Assembly (NCBI GenBank): GCA_023426545.1
Contig: JAFAAN010000052.1
Coordinates: 1 to 64,000 of the forward strand
Direction: 5' to 3'
From: Pseudomonadota bacterium
GTDB taxonomy: Bacteria; Myxococcota; Myxococcia; Myxococcales; Myxococcaceae
DNA: 64,000 nt
This document shows positions 8,612-16,539 of this stretch, in pieces. Every line of letters begins with the position of its first letter. The first letter of the stretch is position 1. The notes beneath the pieces were generated by a model. That model was not told where the DNA came from. It searched no databases and was given only the letters and a program-made list of their open reading frames with translations. Both the position numbers and the translations under genes were made by a program.

Positions 8612-9684
8612 GCGAATCCTCTTTTCGTCAGGCGGCCATGAACCCGCCGCAGCACCCACCGCACACCCTCGCGGGCCACCGGACGCCGCGACACCCACAC
8701 CGCCACGTCCGGTCCCCAGCGATAGTACCCACGAATGAACGCCCGGCCGGGCGCGCTCTTCCGCAGCACGTCGTCGCGGTAGGCGCGGAAGGCCACCAGC
8801 TCCGGCGCTCCCTCGCCAAAGGCCACCGTCGCCACGAAGCACGAGGACGCCGGGCTCACCCACATGAGCCGCTGGTTGGTGAGGTTCACCACCGCCTTCA
8901 GCTCGCGCGCCTCGGTGTAGATGAAGGCCAGCAGGTCGCGGCGCGCGGCGGGGAACTCCTGGCCGCTGGCCTCCTCGAACTCGATGCGGGTGCTGCCCGT
9001 GGTGCCGACCTCGTCCACGGTGAAGAAGTACCGCTTGGAGCTGCGGCGGACCTCCACCTCCAGCCCGCGCAGCTCACCGAAGTACGCCAGGAAGGGCGTG
9101 CGGCAGGACGGGCAGAGGAAGCGGTTGTACGCGTGGTTGGTGAGGAACGCGTAGTCCCCCACCCGCTTGCAGCCCATGTTCGGGCACACCAGCTTCACGC
9201 TCGCCTGGGGGGCGGGGCGCGGGTCATAGCGCGAGACGCGCGTGGCCTTGTCGAACACCGGCGGCGGGCGCGGCGGCGACGTCACCAGGTGGCGCGTGGG
9301 GTGCGCGGCGCGCTCCAGCTCCTGGGCCCGGCGCCACGCCGTCTCCGCGGCCTCCAGCCGTCCATCCGCCGTGTGGCAGAGCGCCTCGCCGTGGGCCAAC
9401 AGCGCGGCCACCAGCTTCTCCAGCGGCGCCACCGCCGCGGTGTCCCGCCCCGCGGCGAGCGCCTCCGCCAGCACCTGCTCGACCTCGGGGAGCAGGGCCT
9501 GGGCCGCCTTGCGGGAAGGGTCCTCCGCGCGCCGGTACACCGGGGGCTCGGGGATTCGGACGAAGAGCGCCGAGGCCGCCGCGCGCACCCGCTCCACCGC
9601 CGCGTCGCCACGCCCCATGTCCAGCCGCGCGGCCCGCTCACGGGCCGCCTGAAAGAGTTCTTCGGGTTGCAAGCCCGCGGACAT
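8608..9684 (-). CDS. Zinc-ribbon protein with C-terminal CFI-box domain, function unknown
   Basis: 358 residues from ATG 9684; a GTG at 9696 is an alternative. The first 150 residues are helical and Ala/Arg-rich. The middle has two Cys pairs (CPNMGCKRVGDY and FLCPSCRTPF) that look like a zinc ribbon. The last 70 residues begin SSCFVATVAFGEGAPE and run through FRAYRDDVLRKS, PGRAFIRGYYRWGP, a pattern I recognise as the CFI-box C-terminal domain of unknown function. No signal peptide is seen. Its TGA overlaps the GTG of the TlpA gene by four bases, so the two are co-translated. Confidence 0.7.
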   Translation of the reverse strand: MSAGLQPEELFQAARERAARLDMGRGDAAVERVRAAASALFVRIPEPPVYRRAEDPSRKAAQALLPEVEQVLAEALAAGRDTAAVAPLEKLVAALLAHGEALCHTADGRLEAAETAWRRAQELERAAHPTRHLVTSPPRPPPVFDKATRVSRYDPRPAPQASVKLVCPNMGCKRVGDYAFLTNHAYNRFLCPSCRTPFLAYFGELRGLEVEVRRSSKRYFFTVDEVGTTGSTRIEFEEASGQEFPAARRDLLAFIYTEARELKAVVNLTNQRLMWVSPASSCFVATVAFGEGAPELVAFRAYRDDVLRKSAPGRAFIRGYYRWGPDVAVWVSRRPVAREGVRWVLRRVHGRLTKRGFA

Positions 9685-9785
9685 TAAAGGCCCCACCCCG
9701 CCCTGTCAGCGCAATGCACACACCGACGTTCGGAAACTGGCCAGGCACGCCTCCTTGGTGTACGAACAGGTGGGAGGCTGTGAGC

Positions 9786-10067
9786 GTGAACGCATTGAAG
9801 TTCATCGTCTGGACGTGCTGTGCGGTGGGGCTCGGAATCTTCCTGGCGTCCGGGAAGGTGGATGGGCGCACGCCCCTGAGCCACATGGAGCGGGCGTGGA
9901 GCCGCTCGGTGAACCCGTCCACGGTCGACCGGCTCCGGGATGGGCTGGAGGACGCGTACGAGGACGCCAAGGACGCCGTCAGGGGCAACAAGGATTCGTC
10001 GCCTCGTGAGCGCATCAGCGCCGAGGACCGTGCGGCGGTGAACCGCATCATTGCGCAGAAGAAGTAG
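9786..10067 (+). CDS. Small single-pass membrane protein, function unknown
   Basis: 93 residues from GTG 9786. That start has GGAGG eight bases upstream (9773-9777); a GTG at 9780 is too close to the same site. Residues about 4-22 (FIVWTCCAVGLGIFLAS) form a membrane segment or uncleaved signal anchor; the rest is a short charged helix (LRDGLEDAYEDAKDAVRG) and a Lys-ending tail. No family recognised. It lies alone upstream of the HtrA protease gene. Confidence 0.7.
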   Translation: MNALKFIVWTCCAVGLGIFLASGKVDGRTPLSHMERAWSRSVNPSTVDRLRDGLEDAYEDAKDAVRGNKDSSPRERISAEDRAAVNRIIAQKK

Positions 10068-10148
10068 CTGCCCACCGGGCCCGCTTCCCCCGGCCTCCTC
10101 TCCTCCCTAGGTTGCGAGGAAGGTGGCTGGTCGGGTGGAGGCGGGGCC

Positions 10149-11405
10149 ATGGGTCGGGCACGAAGCACGAGTGTCATCCTGTTCGCCGCGCTGGTGTGCG
10201 CGCTGGTCCTCCCAGCGTCCGCCGCCGGCCGCGAGCGGGGACGGCTGTGGGTGGAGTCCCAGGGCCGCTCCCTCCAGAAGCAGCGCTCCACGTTGAGCGA
10301 GGTGGCCCGGAGGGCCCTGCCCGCCGTGGTGTCCATCACCACGCAGCAGGCCGCCGACCTCCAGGCCGCGGCCGGAGACGACGCCCAGAAGGGCATTGGC
10401 TCCGGCTTCATCATCCACCCGGACGGCTACATCCTCACCAGCGCCCACGTGGTGGAGGGCGCGGCCGAGGTCATCGTCTCCGTGCTGCACCCGCGCGGCT
10501 ACGTGGAGGAGTACGAGGCGCAGGTGGTGGGCGAGGACGCGCGCACCGACTGCGCGCTGCTGAAGATCGCCGCGCCCCGAAAGCTGCCGGTGCTGAAGTT
10601 GGCCTCCGCGTCACACGTGCGCTCGGCGGACTGGATTGTCGTCATCGGCAACCCCTTCGGCCTGGCCCACTCGGTGACGGTGGGCGTGGTCAGCTACATG
10701 GGCCGCACGGACGTGACGCCCAACGGGCGGGACGGCGACTTCGACTACATCCAGATGGACGCCTCCATCAACCCGGGCAACTCCGGCGGCCCGGTGCTGG
10801 ACCTGCACGGCGACGTGGTGGCGGTGGCCAACGCCGTCAACGTGGCGGGCCAGGGCATCGGCTTCGCCATCCCCATCGACATCGCGAAGACGGTGATTCC
10901 GCACCTCAAGGCCCACGGCCGCGTGCGCCGCGGCTGGCTGGGCATGAGCGTGCAGGACTTCTCGCCCGAGGTGGCCGAGGCCTTCAACCTGCGCCGGGGC
11001 CGCGGCGTGGTGGTGACGGACATCGTGGCCGGGGGCCCCGCCGAGCGCGCCGGCCTCCAGGTGGGAGACGTCATCGTCGGGCTCGACCGGCGCAGCGTGC
11101 GGCGCGCCCATGCCCTGCGCTGGCAGGTGGCGGCCCGGGGCGTGGGCCGAGACGTGAAGTTCCAGGTCCACCGGCTGGGCCGCCCGCTGAAGGTGACGCT
11201 GCGGCTGGAGGAGATGCCGTCCGAGGAGGCGCCCACGCCGCCGCTGGCCACCTCCACGCCCGGGCGGCACGCCGGCGCGCCCCAGTCCGTGCTGGACGAT
11301 TTGCTCTCCCCGCTGCCGCGCTCGAAGGGCCCCCGGGGGGATGAGCCTGACGGGGAGGCCGGCCCTGGCACGGGCGGCACTGGCCAGGACGCCCTCGTGC
11401 CCTGA
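10149..11405 (+). CDS. HtrA/DegP-type periplasmic serine protease with one PDZ domain
   Basis: 418 residues with a signal peptide ending at about residue 26. The trypsin-like triad is complete: His about 100 (TSAHVVEG), Asp about 134 (RTDCALLKI), Ser about 212 (NPGNSGGPV). One PDZ domain follows (about 265-360: GWLGMSVQDFS, GPAERAGLQVGDVIVGL), then a Pro-rich tail with no second PDZ, so it resembles DegS/HhoB length more than DegP. Such proteases clear misfolded envelope proteins or start stress signalling. ATG 10149 has GGAGG ten bases upstream. A terminator-like hairpin with TTTT follows directly. Confidence 0.92.
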   Translation: MGRARSTSVILFAALVCALVLPASAAGRERGRLWVESQGRSLQKQRSTLSEVARRALPAVVSITTQQAADLQAAAGDDAQKGIGSGFIIHPDGYILTSAHVVEGAAEVIVSVLHPRGYVEEYEAQVVGEDARTDCALLKIAAPRKLPVLKLASASHVRSADWIVVIGNPFGLAHSVTVGVVSYMGRTDVTPNGRDGDFDYIQMDASINPGNSGGPVLDLHGDVVAVANAVNVAGQGIGFAIPIDIAKTVIPHLKAHGRVRRGWLGMSVQDFSPEVAEAFNLRRGRGVVVTDIVAGGPAERAGLQVGDVIVGLDRRSVRRAHALRWQVAARGVGRDVKFQVHRLGRPLKVTLRLEEMPSEEAPTPPLATSTPGRHAGAPQSVLDDLLSPLPRSKGPRGDEPDGEAGPGTGGTGQDALVP

Positions 11406-11408
11406 AGG

Positions 11409-11439
11409 ACCGGGCGGGCGCCGCCTGGGCCCCGGTTTT
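11409..11439 (+). terminator. Terminator after the HtrA gene
   Basis: ACCGGG (11409-11414) pairs with CCCGGT (11431-11436) around a GC-rich interior and is followed by TTTT (11436-11439). It begins three bases after the stop codon of the protease gene. Confidence 0.5.
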
Positions 11440-11448
11440 CCGGCCTCC

Positions 11449-11477
11449 TTGCGTTCGGGTGTCATGGGCGCTAGACA
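11449..11477 (+). promoter_or_regulatory. Possible vegetative promoter of the VegA-like gene
   Basis: TAGACA at 11472-11477 lies 84 bases before the ATG. It can be read as a -35 hexamer (5 of 6 to TTGACA) with a poor -10 about 17 bases on, or as a -10 with TTGCGT (11449-11454) 17 bases upstream. From memory, the published M. xanthus vegA promoter has TAGACA at -35. Which reading is right cannot be decided here. Confidence 0.4.
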
Positions 11478-11560
11478 GTGCGCCTTTTTCCGTACCCTTG
11501 CGGCGGGTCCACCTCGGTGTGGCGCCGCGACTTCGCACCGTATCGCAGGAGAGTTTCGCA

Positions 11561-11827
11561 ATGGCCGAGGCCCAGACGACCCAGAAGCGCACTCATTGGC
11601 CGCGTACCGCCAAGAGCAATGGCAAGAAGGCGTGCACGGTGGAGGGCTGCAAGCGCCCCTACCGCGCCAAGAGCTACTGCTACTTCCACTACAAGCAGTG
11701 GCGCCAGGGCGAGCTGCCGCACAGCCGCTACCGCACCTGCTCCAAGCCGGAGTGCCGCGTGAAGACGTTCAAGGGCGGCCTCTGCGAGAAGCACCACGCC
11801 GAGACCTTCAAGAAGGCCGCGGCGTAG
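11561..11827 (+). CDS. Small basic Cys-rich protein, VegA-like vegetative protein
   Basis: 88 residues from ATG 11561, with AGGAGAG nine bases upstream. It is strongly basic, rich in Lys, Arg, Tyr and Cys, and has two related Cys/His clusters: CTVEGCKRPYRAKSYCYFHY and CSKPECRVKTFKGGLCEKHH. Each has spacing C-x4-C-x8/9-C-x2/3-H, consistent with two small zinc-binding knuckles. A Lys/Ala tail follows. I believe this corresponds to the abundant basic vegetative protein VegA described in Myxococcus, once compared with histones; that link is from memory and from the promoter-like TAGACA. A DNA- or RNA-binding role is inferred from charge and Cys/His pattern. Confidence 0.65.
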   Translation: MAEAQTTQKRTHWPRTAKSNGKKACTVEGCKRPYRAKSYCYFHYKQWRQGELPHSRYRTCSKPECRVKTFKGGLCEKHHAETFKKAAA

Positions 11828-11861
11828 CTCCGCGGTTCGCGGCGCCGGGGTGGCCTCCTCC

Positions 11862-12593
11862 TCAGGTGGAGGCGCCCCGCGTCACCGCGCGCTCCAGGTG
11901 CTTGAAGGCGGTGAGCCACAGCTCCGCCTCGCGCTGGGTCAGCCGCGCTCGCATCAACGTCTGCTCCAGCTCGTTCAGCACGTGCTGCGGCGCCTGCGGG
12001 TTGAGGAACTCCGCGCGCAGCAGCACCTCCCGCATCCGCTTGGCCAGCGCCCCCAGCGTCCCCAGCTTCGCGCCCGGCGCCTCCTCCGCCACGGGCGTGG
12101 GCGTCAGCCCCTGACGGTGGCAGAGGTACAGCAGCACCGCCGACGACTGCGCCAGGTTCATGGAGGGCTGCACCGCCGAGGTGGGAATCGCCAGCACGTC
12201 CGTGCAACGCGCCAGGTCCTCGTCGGACATGCCCCGCTGCTCTCCGCCGAACACGAGCGCCACGCGGCCCCGCGCGCTCTCCTCCGCCAGCCGGCGGACG
12301 GCCTCCTCCGGCGTCAGCGCCGTGCGCCCCTTGAGCTGGGTACGCGACGTCGTGCCCACCGCGTACACGCAGTCCTTCAGCGCTTCGGAGAGGTCGGACG
12401 CCACCTCCATGCCCCTCAGGACGAAGTCACTCTTGACCGCGAGACGCTCCGCGCCCTCGATGGACTTCAGCACCGGCTCCGACAGTATCAGCCGTGAGTA
12501 TCCGAAGTTCGCCATGATTCGAGCCACGGCGCCGAGGTTGTCGGTTGAACGCGTCTGATGAAGGACAACGGTGAGCTGCTCCCCTGGCCGCAT
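11862..12593 (-). CDS. SpoU/TrmH-superfamily RNA 2'-O-methyltransferase, TrmJ-like
   Basis: 243 residues. The N-terminal SPOUT knot domain has the three family motifs: RSTDNLGAVARIMANFG (motif 1), VFGGEQRGMS (motif 2) and IPTSAVQPSMNLAQSSAVLL (motif 3). The C-terminal helical extension (about 165-235) is typical for TrmJ/LasT enzymes that methylate position 32 of tRNA. The Asn-Leu-Ala in motif 3 matches TrmJ-like rather than TrmL. The exact target cannot be told from sequence. It diverges from the lipoprotein gene at 12645. Confidence 0.85.
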   Translation of the reverse strand: MRPGEQLTVVLHQTRSTDNLGAVARIMANFGYSRLILSEPVLKSIEGAERLAVKSDFVLRGMEVASDLSEALKDCVYAVGTTSRTQLKGRTALTPEEAVRRLAEESARGRVALVFGGEQRGMSDEDLARCTDVLAIPTSAVQPSMNLAQSSAVLLYLCHRQGLTPTPVAEEAPGAKLGTLGALAKRMREVLLRAEFLNPQAPQHVLNELEQTLMRARLTQREAELWLTAFKHLERAVTRGAST

Positions 12594-12610
12594 GCTCCGA
12601 GTTTAGCTGG

Positions 12611-12636
12611 TTGATCCGGGAGCAGATCGGTATATT
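12611..12636 (+). promoter_or_regulatory. Promoter for the lipoprotein gene, possibly leaderless
   Basis: A near-perfect -10 (TATATT, 12631-12636) ends eight bases before ATG 12645 and five before GTG 12642. TTGATC lies upstream at 12611-12616 with a short 14-base spacer. With no Shine-Dalgarno before the gene, transcription probably begins at or very near the start codon. Confidence 0.5.
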
Positions 12637-12644
12637 CCCGCGTG

Positions 12645-13232
12645 ATGCGTCGCTGGCTCCCTGGGTTGCTCCTCTCTCTCGTGACGGTCCTCACCGCGTG
12701 TGATGGGACCGGCGCGTCCGCGCGTGCCACGGTGAGTGTGCGGCAGGCCCTCACCAACCCGCCGGAGTTCCTCGAGTTCGAGTCTCCGTCGACGCGGCTG
12801 GAGCTCTTCCGCGAGGTGACGCGGCAGTCCGTCATCGAGTCCGGGCAGGCGGCCCAGGCCCTGGTGCTCTTCCCGGTCAGCCGGCAGGGCGAGCTGCTCG
12901 CCGCGCCGGGCTTCGACGCGAAGATGGACCTCTTCCAGGCCCCCGATGCGGGTGGAAACCTGGAGCTGGTGTTCGAGTCGGGCGGAGAGCGTTGGCCGGA
13001 CGACCGCCGGGACGCCCTGCAAGGCCTGTCCGAGCGCGAGGCGGCGGAGCTGGTGGCCCGCACGCTGCTCGCCCACTGGAGCATCGCGCCGGACGGCGCG
13101 GTGCAGGTGGACCGGGCCTCGGGCGCGCCGTACGCGGTCGCCTACGTGGACGGAATCCTGCGCATCAACCCAGCTTTCCTCTACCTGGCAGCGGCCTACG
13201 GTCCTTCTTCCCTGCCCGCGTCGCTCCAGTAG
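12645..13232 (+). CDS. Predicted lipoprotein, function unknown
   Basis: 195 residues from ATG 12645 (GTG 12642 also possible). Signal peptide with lipobox LTAC, mature Cys at about residue 19. The mature part has no recognised domain; it is a mixed alpha/beta globular protein with segments ALVLFPVSRQGELLAAPGF and ELVARTLLAHWSIAPDGAVQ. A terminal hydrophobic stretch (INPAFLYLAAAYG) may pack inside the fold. No Shine-Dalgarno, but a -10 element sits right before the start. The next gene, purC, begins 69 bases downstream. Confidence 0.75.
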   Translation: MRRWLPGLLLSLVTVLTACDGTGASARATVSVRQALTNPPEFLEFESPSTRLELFREVTRQSVIESGQAAQALVLFPVSRQGELLAAPGFDAKMDLFQAPDAGGNLELVFESGGERWPDDRRDALQGLSEREAAELVARTLLAHWSIAPDGAVQVDRASGAPYAVAYVDGILRINPAFLYLAAAYGPSSLPASLQ

Positions 13233-13301
13233 AGTCGCGCGCCTCCAGTCAGGCTCCACCGCCTCTCGCCCTTCCCGCGAGAGAGGGGCCGCGAGGCGAC
13301 A

Positions 13302-14261
13302 GTGAATACCTCCGCACTTCACGCGCAGCTTCCGCTCACCCTCCAGCAGACGGACCTGCCCGCGCTCGGTCAGCACTACCGGGGCAAGGTTCGCGAGACG
13401 TACCGGAAGGATGACCGGCTCATCCTCGTGACGACGGACCGCCTGTCCGCGTTCGACCACATCCTCACCACCATCCCCTTCAAGGGCGAGGTGCTCAACC
13501 GGCTGGCCGCCTTCTGGTTCGAGCGCACGAAGCACATCGTCCCCAACCACGTGCTGGACGTGCCGGACCCCAACGTCACCGTGGCGCGCGCCTGCCAGCC
13601 CTTCTCCGTGGAGGTGGTGGTCCGCGGCTACCTCACCGGCAGCCTGTGGCGCGACTACGAGAAGGGCACGCACACGGCATACGGCCTGCCCTTCCCGGAG
13701 GGGCTGCGCAAGGACGAGGCCTTCGCCTCCCCCATCATCACCCCGTCCACCAAGGCCGAGTACGGCCTGCATGACGAGCCCATCTCCGAGCAGGAGATTC
13801 TGGCGCGCGGACTGGCCAGCCCCCGGGACTGGGCGCGCATCACCGAGGCCGCGCTCGGCCTGTTCGCGGAGGGCCAGCGGTGGGCCCGCTCGCGTGGCCT
13901 CATCCTGGTCGACACCAAGTACGAGTTCGGCAAGGTGGGCGACACGCTCTACGTCATCGACGAGATGCACACCCCCGACTCCAGCCGCTACTGGGTGGCG
14001 GACGAGTACGAGGCGCGCTTCGCGAAGGGCGAGGACCAGCGCATGCTGGACAAGGAGAACATCCGCCAGTGGCTCATCCGCGAGCGGGGCTTCTCCGGCG
14101 AGGGCCCCCCGCCGCCCATCCCCGACGACGTGCGCGTGGACCTGGCCACCAAGTACGTGGCCGCCTACGAGCGCATCACCGGCACCGCGCTGACGCTCGA
14201 GCCGGGCGACGTGAAGGCCCGCCTCGAGCGCAACCTTCGCGAGAAGGGCTACCTGAAGTAG
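13302..14261 (+). CDS. purC: SAICAR synthetase (phosphoribosylaminoimidazole-succinocarboxamide synthase)
   Basis: Joins aspartate to CAIR with ATP in purine synthesis. 319 residues, longer than the E. coli type (about 237) and like the yeast ADE1-type form. Motifs: GKVRETYRKDDRLILVTTDR near the start (ATP-binding lobe), VVRGYLTGS (SAICAR signature), LVDTKYEFGK, IDEMHTPDSSRYW. Start GTG 13302. It converges on purB, which catalyses two steps of the same pathway, including the step directly after PurC, with only 23 bases between stops. Confidence 0.95.
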   Translation: MNTSALHAQLPLTLQQTDLPALGQHYRGKVRETYRKDDRLILVTTDRLSAFDHILTTIPFKGEVLNRLAAFWFERTKHIVPNHVLDVPDPNVTVARACQPFSVEVVVRGYLTGSLWRDYEKGTHTAYGLPFPEGLRKDEAFASPIITPSTKAEYGLHDEPISEQEILARGLASPRDWARITEAALGLFAEGQRWARSRGLILVDTKYEFGKVGDTLYVIDEMHTPDSSRYWVADEYEARFAKGEDQRMLDKENIRQWLIRERGFSGEGPPPPIPDDVRVDLATKYVAAYERITGTALTLEPGDVKARLERNLREKGYLK

Positions 14262-14284
14262 CCCTCCCCCACGCGCCGGGGCGT

Positions 14285-15598
14285 CTACGCGCTCCGGCCG
14301 AACACGCGCTGGAAGACATCGTCCATGTGACGCGTGTGGTAGCCCGGGGAGAAGCAGTCGGAAATCTCCTCGGGCGTCATCATCTTCCGCAGGTCCTCGT
14401 CGGCCAGCAGGGCCTGCCGGAAGTCGATGCCCTCCTCGTACAGCTTCATCGCGTTGCGCTGGACGATGACGTAGGCGGCCTGCCGGTCCATGCCCTTGCG
14501 CGCCAGCTCCAGCAGCAGCCGCTGCGAGTTCACCACGCCGCCGAGCAGGTCCAGGTTCTTCTTCATCTGCTCCGGGTAGACGCGCAGGTCCTCCATCAGC
14601 CGCGCGAAGCGGATGAGCATGAAGTCCGCGAGGATGGTGGCGTCCGGGCCGATGACGCGCTCCACGGACGAGTGGGAGATGTCCCGCTCGTGCCACAGCG
14701 CCACGTCCTCCATGGCGCTCACCGCGTAGCCGCGCAGCAGGCGCGCCAGACCGGTGAGGTTCTCCGACAGAATCGGGTTGCGCTTGTGGGGCATGGCGCT
14801 GGAGCCCTTCTGTCCCGCGGTGAAGGGCTCCTCCGCCTCGCGCACCTCGGTGCGCTGGAGGTGGCGAATCTCCACCGCGAACTTCTCGATGCTGGAGCCC
14901 AGCAGGGCCAGCGCGGTGAAGAACTCCGCGTGCCTGTCACGCTGCACCACCTGGCTCGAGGCCGGCGCGGGCTTGAGGCCCAGCTTGCCGCAGACGTGCT
15001 CCTCCACCGCGGGCGGCAGGTGCGCGAAGGTGCCCACCGCGCCCGAAATCTTGCCCACGGCGATGACGTCCCGCGCGTGCTCCAGGCGCGTGCGGGCGCG
15101 CCGCAGCTCGTCGTACCAGATGGCCAGCTTGTGGCCGAAGGTGATGGGCTCCGCGTGGATGCCGTGGCTGCGGCCCATCTGCAGCGTGTGCTTGTGCTCG
15201 AAGGCGCGCTTCTCCACCGCGGCCATGACGCGGTCCAGGTCCTTCAGGATGAGGTCCACGGCGTCGCGCAGCGTGAGCGCCAGCGACGTGTCGAGCACGT
15301 CCGACGACGTCATGCCCAGGTGCAGCCAGCGTGCGCTGGGCCCCACCCGCTCCTCCATGAAGGTGAGGAAGGCGATGACGTCGTGCTTGGTGGTGCGCTC
15401 GATGTCCTCGATCTTCGCCGCGTCCTCGCGCGTGAAGTCTCCGGCGCGAGCGAGGCAATCCTCCAGCGCCTCGGGGGGCGCCAGCCCGGCCTCCACCATG
15501 CCCTCCAGCGCGGCGAGCTCCACGTCCCGCCAGCGGCGGTAGCGGGCCTCGTCGGACCAGAGGGACGACATCTCCTGACGGCTGTATCGCGGAATCAC
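14285..15598 (-). CDS. purB: Adenylosuccinate lyase
   Basis: 437 residues, the usual size. It cleaves SAICAR to AICAR and adenylosuccinate to AMP. The family signature GQKGSSAMPHKRNPI is present, as are MTSSDVLDTS and QMGRSHGIHAEP around the catalytic His. The start is GTG 15598, forming GTGA with the stop of the upstream substrate-binding protein gene, so it is the last gene of a three-gene unit with overlapping ends. It faces purC tail to tail. Confidence 0.95.
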   Translation of the reverse strand: MIPRYSRQEMSSLWSDEARYRRWRDVELAALEGMVEAGLAPPEALEDCLARAGDFTREDAAKIEDIERTTKHDVIAFLTFMEERVGPSARWLHLGMTSSDVLDTSLALTLRDAVDLILKDLDRVMAAVEKRAFEHKHTLQMGRSHGIHAEPITFGHKLAIWYDELRRARTRLEHARDVIAVGKISGAVGTFAHLPPAVEEHVCGKLGLKPAPASSQVVQRDRHAEFFTALALLGSSIEKFAVEIRHLQRTEVREAEEPFTAGQKGSSAMPHKRNPILSENLTGLARLLRGYAVSAMEDVALWHERDISHSSVERVIGPDATILADFMLIRFARLMEDLRVYPEQMKKNLDLLGGVVNSQRLLLELARKGMDRQAAYVIVQRNAMKLYEEGIDFRQALLADEDLRKMMTPEEISDCFSPGYHTRHMDDVFQRVFGRSA

Positions 15599-16539
15599 TC
15601 GTAGACCTTCACGGCAAAGTCCCGCCGCGCCGCGAGCCGGAGCAGCTCCAGCACGGCGTCGGAGGACGGACCCAACTTCCTGGCGGCGGTGAGATTGAGG
15701 GACAAGTCCAGCCCCTCTGGCTGAACCACCGCCAGCGCTCCTGGATTCACCTTCTCGTGGATGATGCGGTTGGCCAGCCGCCCGGCCTGCTGGCCGATGG
15801 CCATGGGGCTCGGAGAGAGCGCCAGCGTCGCTCCCTCCTTCACCTGGCTGGGAGTCAGCGCGGCCAGCGGCAGCCGGCGCGCCTCCGCGAAGGCGATGAG
15901 CGCCTTCACGACCGCGGCGTTGCCCACCGTCTTGTCCGCCACCATCAACAGCGCGTCCACCTTGCCCACCGCGCCGTCCAGCACCTTCTCCGCCCGCTCG
16001 CCCGCGTCCAGCTCCAGCGGGAGGATGGACATCCCCTTCGAGGACGCCGCCACCCGTGCCTGCGTCACCGTGCCCGACGAGAAGCGCGGGTCATGCAGGA
16101 TGCCCACGCGCTTCACCTTCGGCGACACGGCCTTCAGCGCCTCCAACTCCGGCCCCATGTCGCTGGTGAGGGAGATGCCGGTGACGTTGGCGCCGTCCAG
16201 CCCGTACTTCTCGTAATAAGGCACCATGGCGAAGAGGACGGGGACGTCCTCGCCCAGCGAGCGCCGGGCGGCGTTGGCGGCCAACGGCCCCAGGGCCAGC
16301 ACCAGCGCCGGCCTCTGCTGCGCCAGGTTCTTGAACAGGCGCGCGGCGGCCCCCGCGCTCTCGTCCAGCATGACCTCCTGCACCTCGGCGCGCACCTCGG
16401 CCGCGAAGCCGGCGATGACGGACGTATACGGCGCCAGGTTGGCGGACTTCACCGCCACTACGCGGGGGCGGGCGGGCGCCTGCGCCACGGCCACCACGGG
16501 CAGCACCGCGACGAGGAGCGCGGCGATACGCCCCTTCAT
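15595..16539 (-). CDS. ABC-type substrate-binding protein, TrpX/YbbD-like family
   Basis: 314 residues from ATG 16539, which overlaps the kinase stop as ATGA. Signal peptide ending near residue 20 (VVAVAQA). The two-lobed periplasmic fold of the PF04392 family is suggested by ALGPLAANAAR, VPVLFAMVP, GISLTSDMGPELEALKAV, VKRVGILHDP and LMVADKTVG. Relatives bind tryptophan or other small ligands for ABC importers, but no permease or ATPase gene is adjacent. The overlap with both the kinase-FGE gene and purB suggests a sensing role, which is inference only. Confidence 0.8.
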   Translation of the reverse strand: MKGRIAALLVAVLPVVAVAQAPARPRVVAVKSANLAPYTSVIAGFAAEVRAEVQEVMLDESAGAAARLFKNLAQQRPALVLALGPLAANAARRSLGEDVPVLFAMVPYYEKYGLDGANVTGISLTSDMGPELEALKAVSPKVKRVGILHDPRFSSGTVTQARVAASSKGMSILPLELDAGERAEKVLDGAVGKVDALLMVADKTVGNAAVVKALIAFAEARRLPLAALTPSQVKEGATLALSPSPMAIGQQAGRLANRIIHEKVNPGALAVVQPEGLDLSLNLTAARKLGPSSDAVLELLRLAARRDFAVKVYE

